Shown in pieces: positions 12,166 to 17,397 of a stretch of DNA of 17,397 nt. The notes under the pieces were generated by a model that was given only the letters and a program-made list of their open reading frames with translations, made no database searches and was not told where the DNA came from. The position numbers were made by a program, and so were the translations under genes. Where the stretch lies: positions 5,839 to 23,235 of the forward strand of contig PLGA01000082.1 of the NCBI GenBank assembly GCA_003139735.1. Reading direction: 5' to 3'. The number at the start of each line of letters is the position of its first letter. Within the stretch, counting starts at the first letter, position 1. Source of the DNA: Bryobacterales bacterium. GTDB lineage: Bacteria > Acidobacteriota > Terriglobia > Bryobacterales > Bryobacteraceae.

Positions 12166-13037
12166 TAATTCCAGTCGTACCCGCCCATGCCCTTGCCGGC
12201 CGTCGAGTGCGTCACAACCGCAGTCGAGGGAGCCGCGGCGGCGGCGCCCCAACCTTGCGGGATCTGAATCCCGCGCGGCGGATAGCCGACGTTCACCCGT
12301 TGCGGCCACACGAAGTTCCAGCCGGTCTGGTAGTCGCCCACACCCGCATTGCTCAGAACCGAGCCGTACGGGGTAAGGTCGGTAATCATCCGCGTGATGA
12401 TCTGCGCAATCCCGCCGCCTGCCACGGCCATAGTGATGATTTTGTCTTTGAATGCCAGATGCGAGGCCCAGGCCAACGCCACGGTTGCGCCCAGGTTGCC
12501 CGCGTAGCCCATCACACCCGTGTTGCTTGTGGACAAGAGCGCCTGAGTGAGCGCCTTGGAGCCGACGCCGCCGCCGACAATCGCCGCGCCCATCTTCACA
12601 TACTCCATCGTCTGCCCACCCGGATTCCGGCGCCGATTGTGCCGCCGCATGACCGGAAGATTCCGTCTCGTATGTCGCCGTCCGGCGTTCGCCCTTTTTC
12701 CAGCGCGGCGCCGGACGGTCTTCGTTTTTCCCATGTTCTTTCTCCTTTTGGCTGGATTAGCCCCGAGCAAGTACACCACTTCGCCCAGGTTCCGCTTGGT
12801 ACGCGGGCGATGCGCCGCGGCTCGGGTCCGCGAGCGATTCTGTTTGCGCGGCGCCGCGCGGCGAGCCTTCGCCTTGTTGTGCCGCTTCTTGGAGAGCGAC
12901 TGACGCGCAGCCGTGCGCTGGCGCGCGCTCCCAAAGTGTAGTTTTTGCTTGAGCGTCATATTGCGCTTGCGCTTCATGCTTCTCCCCTTCCCCGTTGCCG
13001 GGTTTGCGATCAAAGTCGTTCGTTCCGAATAGGCCAT
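12165..13037 (-). CDS. Arginine-rich protein with hydrophobic core domain
   Basis: This 290-aa protein has an extremely basic head (residues ~20-140, many KR, RR and RRNP runs such as MRRHNRRRNPGG) and then a hydrophobic Gly/Ala region with about three potential spans (147-167, 175-195, 200-217). The C-terminus has GVGDYQTGWNFVWPQRV and ends GMGGYDWN. The head could bind the genome while the middle sits in or against a membrane. I recall similar RRNP-rich hypothetical proteins from environmental bacteria but no function. Two starts are plausible: 13037 (AGGGG SD) and 12977 (Met21, GGGGAG SD). Confidence 0.75.
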   Translation of the reverse strand: MAYSERTTLIANPATGKGRSMKRKRNMTLKQKLHFGSARQRTAARQSLSKKRHNKAKARRAAPRKQNRSRTRAAAHRPRTKRNLGEVVYLLGANPAKRRKNMGKTKTVRRRAGKRANAGRRHTRRNLPVMRRHNRRRNPGGQTMEYVKMGAAIVGGGVGSKALTQALLSTSNTGVMGYAGNLGATVALAWASHLAFKDKIITMAVAGGGIAQIITRMITDLTPYGSVLSNAGVGDYQTGWNFVWPQRVNVGYPPRGIQIPQGWGAAAAAPSTAVVTHSTAGKGMGGYDWN

Positions 13038-13083
13038 GGAAAACCCCTATGTCCTCGAAGTGTGAGGCCGCCAGACGAGATGC

Positions 13084-14517
13084 TCATACTGCAACCTCCT
13101 CAAGTTGCTTTGGGCGAAAGCCCGAAATCGGAATCAAATCATGCCGCGGCGGTTCCACGGGGCCAAGCTTCAGGTGCTCCACGTGAGCCGCCGGGTTCAG
13201 ATAAATCAGATGCCCCGCCCGCTTCGCCCGGAAGCACCAAGACACGTCATCCGTCAGGAAGCCCCGCTTGTCTTCGACCGGCTGAGGGACAAAGCCCCGC
13301 GGCCCCAACTCCGCGAGCACCGAGCCGCGCATCAACAGCAGCCCGAAGCCGATAAACGCGAGATCGTCAATCAGCCGCCCGCGCTTCAAGGCATCCAGAA
13401 CTTCCGCCTCTGTCAGTTGAAAATCCGTCATGCCGAAACTGCGACCCGCCGCGATATAGCTTTGCGCCGTGTCCGGCCCTCTGTACCGATACCAGGCCCC
13501 CACAATATCAATCGAACGCAGCAGCGGGTCCGTGTTGCGCTCCGAGGCCTCAAGATCGAGCATCAGGGTTTGAAACGCCGCAATCGTGGGCGGATTGTCC
13601 GAGTCGATCCACAGAACGTAATCGGGCGTGCCGTGCGAGAGCACCGCGCGCGCCGCTTCGATGCGGACCTGATAGATATTGTTCGATTGGCTGTAAATGT
13701 GGCCGAAAGCGAAATGCGTGCGCAGGTAGAAGTGCAGCTCATCCCATTCCGCCAACCAGACGGCATCAAACGGCGTGCCGGGAGTCACCACCACCAGACT
13801 CTTAAGCGGATCCACGCCACCCGTGAAACCATTGCGGCTCCGCTTGCCAAGGACGCGATCTTTTACCCGCCACGCTTCAGCCCGGTTGCTCTCCCGGTAG
13901 ACCGCATCCGCATCACCCGGCATCACCGTGCCTAGTTTCTTGATCGGATGCCGATGCTCAAACTTCAGCGTTGCGCGCGCGTCGACGATCACGCCGTCTC
14001 GTTGCGCCACCAGCGTGAAATCGTCATCCGAGCCGACCGAGATGTACTCGGGGTAGAACAGTTCCCCATTCGGACAGCCGCCGCGCCCCGGCCGCTCGTA
14101 GTAGGCTCGCGTCAAAATGGGATGCGTCATGATCCAAGGCCATGGATCTTGCGCGTTCACATGGACGGCATACTCCCCTGCCAGATCCGATATCGCAGCC
14201 AGCAGCAGCGAGTCCCAATGCAACGGCGGAAAGAAATCATCGGCTACGCAGACAAGCACGCGGCCCGTCGAAGCCTTCGCCGCTGTGTTCCAGGCATCCA
14301 CCACGCAGGGACGGCCATGATTCCAGATCAACCGGAGGCCCAACGCCGAGAAAGTACCACCAGCCGAATGGTTATCGAAGGCCCCGCCCTTATCCACGCA
14401 CAGCAGGTATTCGACCGCGCCCGGATTGTCCGCGCGCGAGGTCCACGCATCGAACGCCGCGCGCCACCCGTCAGACCGAGCGGAAGCATGAAGCAAGGAA
14501 AACACCGGCTTGCTCAT
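13084..14517 (-). CDS. Tandem glycosyltransferase (two GT-A family 2-like domains)
   Basis: This 477-aa protein has two GT-A-like halves. The first (about residues 1-215) opens VFSLLHASAR, with the metal-site-like VCVADDFFPP (90-98, ADD at 92-94) and a GSDDDFTLVAQRDG acceptor-side motif (162-175). The second (about 237-455) opens LVVVTPGTPFDAVW and has VLWIDSDNPP (301-310, DSD at 305-307), GFGLLLMRGSV and TDDVSWCFRAKRAG (422-435), followed by NPAAHVEHLKLGP. These are classic family 2 elements: sugar-nucleotide binding by DxD and a catalytic acid in the (E/D)D region. The target could be a virion glycoprotein, host surface glycan or DNA base; nothing here decides. It overlaps the upstream gene as ATGA. 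Confidence 0.85.
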   Translation of the reverse strand: MSKPVFSLLHASARSDGWRAAFDAWTSRADNPGAVEYLLCVDKGGAFDNHSAGGTFSALGLRLIWNHGRPCVVDAWNTAAKASTGRVLVCVADDFFPPLHWDSLLLAAISDLAGEYAVHVNAQDPWPWIMTHPILTRAYYERPGRGGCPNGELFYPEYISVGSDDDFTLVAQRDGVIVDARATLKFEHRHPIKKLGTVMPGDADAVYRESNRAEAWRVKDRVLGKRSRNGFTGGVDPLKSLVVVTPGTPFDAVWLAEWDELHFYLRTHFAFGHIYSQSNNIYQVRIEAARAVLSHGTPDYVLWIDSDNPPTIAAFQTLMLDLEASERNTDPLLRSIDIVGAWYRYRGPDTAQSYIAAGRSFGMTDFQLTEAEVLDALKRGRLIDDLAFIGFGLLLMRGSVLAELGPRGFVPQPVEDKRGFLTDDVSWCFRAKRAGHLIYLNPAAHVEHLKLGPVEPPRHDLIPISGFRPKQLEEVAV

Positions 14518-15458
14518 TTGTCGATGCCCTCCCGCTTGATGAGGTACGTTCCGCCCGAGAACAGCAGGGCTTCATTCGGCGCGTCGTAAATCAGATCGGG
14601 CCCGACGCCGGCCGATTGCCCGCGCTCCGCTTTTCCCGGCTCGTGGAAATAGATGGCCGTGCCGCCTTCGCTGCCCAGATGCGTTTTGGTGGTGAAGTAC
14701 TCCAAACGGATCACCAGGCCGAGCGTGTTCATCTCATGCGGCCAATCGCGGAAACCGTAATCATTCGAATCGAGCGTCTGGTCGCCGCCTTCGACAAATA
14801 ACTGGTTTTTCTGTTCGTTCGAGCAGAGTTTCGCGTTCTTGAAGCCCACCAGCCGCCGCTCGTAGCCATCCAGGCACCGGACTACCAGCGCTTCGAGCTT
14901 GCCGAGCGCCGCCAGGTGCTCATGGTAGTGAACCTTTCGGGTCACTTCGATGATTTCCGCTGAGGGCATCCCGTGGAACTCTTCGTAGACTTCCGCCGCG
15001 GCTTCAGCGGGATTCTTTTTTGCAAGCTGGGCATCAACGAACTTTTTTGCCGCCGCCTCCGATGCGAACGTAGGCAGCACGCTCAAAGACGTCTTCCAGC
15101 CATCCCGTACCGGCCAGACCTGGTAGCTCCGATAAGCCTTGCTCTTGCCTTCAGAATCTTCATCGAAGTACTTGCGATAGGACGGATTCGCTTGCAGAAA
15201 CTCGTTGAGGCTCCCACCCTTGGCATACCAACTCTTCAGCTTGCTTTCGAGATTCGGGTCCGAGAGCTTGCGGCCCCGGCGTTGCGCTTCGCTCTCGCGT
15301 TCCGCCTTCGCCGCAGCCTTCGCAGACACCGGACGCGCCGCCCGCGCGACGCCGCCCGCCGCCGCCCGCGTGCGCTTGCCGTGGTACACGACCGGGCCTA
15401 GAGGCTGGTTCGTGCCGAAAGGCCACATGTTACGCCGGATTATGCGCTTCGCAGCCAT
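14514..15458 (-). CDS. Hypothetical 314-aa protein with basic N-terminus
   Basis: The start at 15458 (MAAKRIIRRNMWPFGTNQPL) is chosen over the longer open frame because it begins just after the upstream TGA with GGGG in SD position. Residues ~30-75 are basic and alanine-rich (helical). The rest is mixed alpha/beta with SLNEFLQANPSYRKYFDE, YRSYQVWPVRDGWKTSLSVL, FASEAAAKKFVDAQLAKK and FVEGGDQTLDS. It closes with a beta-rich end containing NEALLFSGGTYLIKREGIDK. No catalytic motif or P-loop is visible. The MAAKR start is shared with the 8682-8975 product. Confidence 0.7.
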   Translation of the reverse strand: MAAKRIIRRNMWPFGTNQPLGPVVYHGKRTRAAAGGVARAARPVSAKAAAKAERESEAQRRGRKLSDPNLESKLKSWYAKGGSLNEFLQANPSYRKYFDEDSEGKSKAYRSYQVWPVRDGWKTSLSVLPTFASEAAAKKFVDAQLAKKNPAEAAAEVYEEFHGMPSAEIIEVTRKVHYHEHLAALGKLEALVVRCLDGYERRLVGFKNAKLCSNEQKNQLFVEGGDQTLDSNDYGFRDWPHEMNTLGLVIRLEYFTTKTHLGSEGGTAIYFHEPGKAERGQSAGVGPDLIYDAPNEALLFSGGTYLIKREGIDK

Positions 15459-15460
15459 CG

Positions 15461-15682
15461 TCAATCCCCGTACCGGATACCGAGCAAACGGTCCCGATGA
15501 ATCTGCATCATTTTGAACCAACCATCCGCAGCAACCGGGTCAGTGTGCGAATCCAGACCGTTGCTGACCCGAGCGTCAATTTGCCGCACAAACAGATCGC
15601 GGGCTTCCGGCCCAGCGTGCCGAGCGCAGAACACCAGCGCTACGCCCAATGCCCGCAATCGAAGATGATGCCACCAGCCCAT
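15461..15682 (-). CDS. Hypothetical 73-aa protein
   Basis: A small basic, helical protein (MGWWHHLRLRALGVALVFCA, RHAGPEARDLFVRQIDARVS, then ADGWFKMMQIHRDRLLGIRY). The start directly follows the upstream stop with no spacer, and its stop is 2 bases before the next ATG, so it sits snugly in the operon. The first 20 residues are partly hydrophobic but interrupted by Arg/His, so a membrane span is doubtful. Function unknown. Confidence 0.55.
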   Translation of the reverse strand: MGWWHHLRLRALGVALVFCARHAGPEARDLFVRQIDARVSNGLDSHTDPVAADGWFKMMQIHRDRLLGIRYGD

Positions 15683-16063
15683 TTAAAAGAACCCCGCGCG
15701 CTTTTTCGACTTCCCGCCGCCCTCACCCTCCAACGCCCGCGCTTGCGCCCGTAGCCTCGCCGCCTTCGATTGACGCCGCCTCTCGCCAGTCGCGGCCACG
15801 TACTTAACCTTGCGGCTCACCGTGGACACGCCCCTGCTTGTGGTGCTGAAGACGGAATAGACGACAAAGAAACCGAGCGCGATAGCGACAATTTCGCCCG
15901 TGCTCCAAGTGCTGATATCAGAGGATTCAAACAAGCCCGTACCGAGAAACCCCGTGCCGTCAAACAATCCGCCCATGCCAGCGCAGCCCAATCCCGCACA
16001 TGGGAAGGACGGTAAGATCGTCGGGTCACTCCAGTTGATGCCAGCGGGATTCATAGCGTACAT
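15683..16063 (-). CDS. Single-span membrane protein with long basic tail
   Basis: This 126-aa protein has a Gly/Pro/Cys-rich N-terminal part (residues 1-50, PCAGLGCAGMGG), one membrane span at about 57-73 (EIVAIALGFFVVYSVF) and then a very basic tail: SRKVKYVAATGERRRQSK, then many Arg/Lys up to KSKKRAGFF. By the positive-inside rule the tail faces the cytoplasm or virion interior, where it could contact nucleic acid. The SD is GAAGAGGT, part of a sequence block (GTGAAGAGGTA) also found before the 8682-8975 gene. Function unknown. Confidence 0.7.
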   Translation of the reverse strand: MYAMNPAGINWSDPTILPSFPCAGLGCAGMGGLFDGTGFLGTGLFESSDISTWSTGEIVAIALGFFVVYSVFSTTSRGVSTVSRKVKYVAATGERRRQSKAARLRAQARALEGEGGGKSKKRAGFF

Positions 16064-16067
16064 GGGC

Positions 16068-16364
16068 TTACCTCTTCACCATAAAAATCACAAACACCAC
16101 AGCCAACGCCAAGCCGCCTCCAATTAACCAATCCGAGCACGTGCCGTCATCGTTCACAGCTTCCCCGAACAAGCAGCTCGCTTTAGGCGTCTCTGGATTC
16201 ACGCCGCCGCTGGTTGTTGGCGCACCAGGGCACGGATAGGACGTAGCAAATGGGTTCCAACAATTCAACTGCCCAAGGTTCGTGACGGAACCACAGTCCA
16301 CAAGATCGCCGCCCGATCCACTTACGCACGGCTCGCCCAGCCCGGTATTGTTTAGCCCGTACAC
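16068..16364 (-). CDS. Cysteine-rich, C-terminally anchored membrane protein
   Basis: A 98-aa product starts at a GTG (16364) with GGAGGG just upstream and overlaps the previous gene by 13 bases. The N-terminal ~78 residues hold six cysteines (about 13, 24, 35, 45, 64 and 76) in a Gly/Pro/Asn-rich setting. A single span follows (about 79-95, LIGGGLALAVVFVIFMV), ending VKR. The layout suggests an exposed disulfide-bonded head and a C-terminal anchor. The start motif MYGLNNTGLGEPC resembles that of the 11023-11190 product. Function unknown. Confidence 0.7.
   Translation of the reverse strand: MYGLNNTGLGEPCVSGSGGDLVDCGSVTNLGQLNCWNPFATSYPCPGAPTTSGGVNPETPKASCLFGEAVNDDGTCSDWLIGGGLALAVVFVIFMVKR
16069..16079 (-). 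promoter_or_regulatory. Recurrent ribosome-binding block GTGAAGAGGTA (copy 2)
   Basis: The same 11-mer as at 8981-8991, here formed by the last codons of the upstream membrane protein (Val-Lys-Arg-stop) and sitting 5 bases before the ATG at 16063. The AAGAGG core is the SD; the flanking match is additional. Confidence 0.6.
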
Positions 16365-16588
16365 TGGCCCTCCATAGCTTGCATCACGATCTTGCCGAGA
16401 GGAGTAGCCAGCAGATTCTTGCGAGGCACGCGGAGCCGCTTCATGCCCTCTTTAATGCCCCGTTCTGCCAGAGGCTTGAGCGCATCCCACACCGGAAAGC
16501 CGATGCGTGACTCCACATGCTTTGCCGTCAGCCGTTCCGCGACCGCCAGCGCCAGCACATCGAGCCGCCCTTTGGGATTCGCGTTCAT
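16352..16588 (-). CDS. Small basic helical hypothetical protein
   Basis: A 78-aa soluble, basic, helical protein (MNANPKGRLDVLALAVAERL, then PVWDALKPLAERGIKEGMKR and RVPRKNLLATPLGKIVMQAM). It starts at 16588 where ATGA overlaps the stop of the upstream membrane gene; the longer open frame would run back through two other genes and is rejected. It is the only clearly soluble product among five small membrane-type genes. No family is recognised. Confidence 0.6.
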   Translation of the reverse strand: MNANPKGRLDVLALAVAERLTAKHVESRIGFPVWDALKPLAERGIKEGMKRLRVPRKNLLATPLGKIVMQAMEGQCTG

Positions 16589-16728
16589 AGCTTTGCCCAC
16601 CGGCCCCCGCCGGCCCCGATCACGAGCAGCGCGACGAAAGCAGCCGCGAGTATCGCCACCCAAGAGCCCGCGCTCAGGTCGCTCGAATCGTCGCCCAGTC
16701 CTACCGGGATGTTGGGAGCAATGTACAT
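16585..16728 (-). CDS. Tiny single-span membrane protein (47 aa)
   Basis: The product MYIAPNIPVGLGDDSSDLSA then has one span at about residues 22-40 (SWVAILAAAFVALLVIGAG) and ends GGRWAKL. The start overlaps the upstream TAA as TAATG. Although an open frame extends further upstream, it would overlap the previous gene out of frame and is rejected. Topology (short acidic head, span, short basic tail) matches its neighbours. Confidence 0.65.
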   Translation of the reverse strand: MYIAPNIPVGLGDDSSDLSAGSWVAILAAAFVALLVIGAGGGRWAKL

Positions 16729-16976
16729 TAGCGCTTCTTGCCCCCCAAAAGCAGCACCAGCGTAGCCAACGCCGCAAGACCGCCCAGCAACGTGGAATTG
16801 CTTGAAAGCCAAGCCGTGAGTTGGTTCAAGGTGGCGTTACCCGACGCGCTCACAACCGGCCCTTGCGAAGTTGCCGGAATCGGGCTTGGCGATCCCTCAG
16901 GCGTATCAATGTTCGAGGCGACCAAGTTCCCGTCCGCGTCCGTGTAGTCACCAAAGCCCCTGTATCCTGTGTACAT
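16728..16976 (-). CDS. Small single-span membrane protein with GGKKR tail
   Basis: This 82-aa protein has a polar, acidic N-terminal part (MYTGYRGFGDYTDADGNLVA, then a Ser/Pro-rich stretch) and one C-terminal span at about residues 62-78 (TLLGGLAALATLVLLLGG), ending KKR. The GFGDY element echoes GVGDYQ and GMGDYE in the 290-aa protein and the partial 16985-17397 protein. GAGG lies 6 bases upstream of the ATG, right after the previous stop. Function unknown. Confidence 0.7.
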   Translation of the reverse strand: MYTGYRGFGDYTDADGNLVASNIDTPEGSPSPIPATSQGPVVSASGNATLNQLTAWLSSNSTLLGGLAALATLVLLLGGKKR

Positions 16977-16984
16977 AGCTCGCC

Positions 16985-17397
16985 TCAGTTCCAGTCGTTC
17001 GGGATGGCCGGGTTATTCGTCAGCCGCGGCGGCGTGAACGCGGAAGACTCGTAATCGCCCATACCCATCGATCGACGTTGCCGGTTTACCAGCGCACCCA
17101 GGCCCGCCATGATGGAGCCGAGACCTGTTTGCGCGCCGATCACCGGCGCTTCCCCCGCCCAGTAAGCCGCAAATGAGATGGACCCCGTAGGCCAGGCCGG
17201 CGTGAAGCTCTTGCCCATGATCTGATTGGCGTAATAGTTCCAGTTGTCGCCGGAAGGCATGTTCCCATTGACCAGGTTCGGGTCGCTCGCCGCCTGCGCT
17301 TGAATGGCCGTAGCCAAGGTCGCCAGGCTCGTGATCCCGGAAGGCCAGGACGCGGGGACTGTCGCCGCGGGAGTCGCCGCCGCCGCGAGAGTGGTTC
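16985..17397 (-). CDS. Hypothetical protein, 5' end beyond window (GMGDYE...DWN tail)
   Basis: The frame is open from the right edge to the stop at 16985, so the true start is outside the window; a TTG at 17317 is in frame but has no reason to be the start. At least 136 residues are coded: an Ala/Thr-rich part, then VNGNMPSGDNWNYYANQIMG, GSISFAAYWAGEAPVIGAQT, a short helical Gly/Ala patch with NRQRR, then GMGDYESSAFTPPRL and the end NPAIPNDWN. The GMGDYE...P-x-R and DWN ending match the C-terminus of the 290-aa arginine-rich protein. Function unknown. Confidence 0.65.
   Translation of the reverse strand, partial: TTLAAAATPAATVPASWPSGITSLATLATAIQAQAASDPNLVNGNMPSGDNWNYYANQIMGKSFTPAWPTGSISFAAYWAGEAPVIGAQTGLGSIMAGLGALVNRQRRSMGMGDYESSAFTPPRLTNNPAIPNDWN

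Noticed and set aside
13105..13935. Plus-strand open frame opposite the glycosyltransferase
   Set aside because: The minus strand carries clear GT-A motifs; the plus-strand translation is Arg/Pro/His-rich noise.
16352..16777. Longer version of the 78-aa protein starting near 16777
   Set aside because: Would overlap two membrane-protein genes out of frame; the ATGA overlap at 16585-16588 gives a natural start.
1..17397. CRISPR arrays, tRNA or rRNA genes, insertion sequences, diversity-generating retroelement
   Set aside because: No regularly spaced repeats, no cloverleaf-like or rRNA sequence, and no transposase or reverse transcriptase motif were found by eye on either strand.

Overview
The window looks like the structural and late region of an uncultivated, GC-rich bacterial virus or provirus. 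Almost every gene is on the minus strand, so the gene order reads from base 17397 down to base 1. The genes are packed end to end with 1-13 base overlaps, many of them ATGA or GTGA stop/start overlaps. Most products are small, glycine-rich beta proteins, tiny single-span membrane proteins with basic tails, arginine-rich proteins and zinc-knuckle proteins. The recognisable families fit a phage: a LamG/concanavalin-like phage structural protein, a protein with the repeated SQxALxIVT-type motif of phage structural proteins, an HNH nuclease, an Ig-like protein and a double glycosyltransferase. There is no rRNA, tRNA, CRISPR array, transposase, ribosomal or metabolic gene. The host is uncertain. 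The signal peptide of the 2981-3631 product (ending LVAQTP) and the GC-rich composition would suit Acidobacteriota, but that is inference only.

Layout in transcription order. (a) 17397-15461: a cut-off gene, five small membrane or helical proteins and a 73-aa unknown. (b) 15458-13084: a 314-aa basic-headed unknown and a 477-aa tandem glycosyltransferase. (c) 13037-11287: an arginine-rich protein with a hydrophobic core, then a 255-aa beta protein. The second is the best candidate for the major capsid protein because hairpin-forming intergenic DNA lies on both sides of it. (d) 11190-5425: a long coupled operon with a tiny membrane protein, a holin-like protein, three related beta-sandwich structural proteins (332, 220 and 311 aa) that share a repeated domain, two basic proteins sharing a GFIPC...AVKITRNRG tail, two zinc proteins and two further beta-rich proteins. 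(e) 5419-4167: two small two-span membrane proteins, an ORF pair in overlapping frames and the HNH nuclease. (f) 4056-2981: an Ig-like protein and a secreted six-cysteine protein. (g) 1960-2927: a plus-strand island of four short ORFs with an 85-bp imperfect direct repeat. (h) 1851-1: the LamG protein and a cut-off fibre-like protein.

No terminase, portal, tape measure, tail sheath or tube, packaging ATPase, polymerase or integrase is visible. The many small membrane proteins, duplicated beta-sandwich proteins and arginine-rich proteins would fit a tailless membrane-containing virus. The LamG and SQxALxIVT proteins are better known from tailed phages. The sequence alone does not decide between these; structure prediction of the 255-aa, 332-aa and 311-aa products would be the key test.
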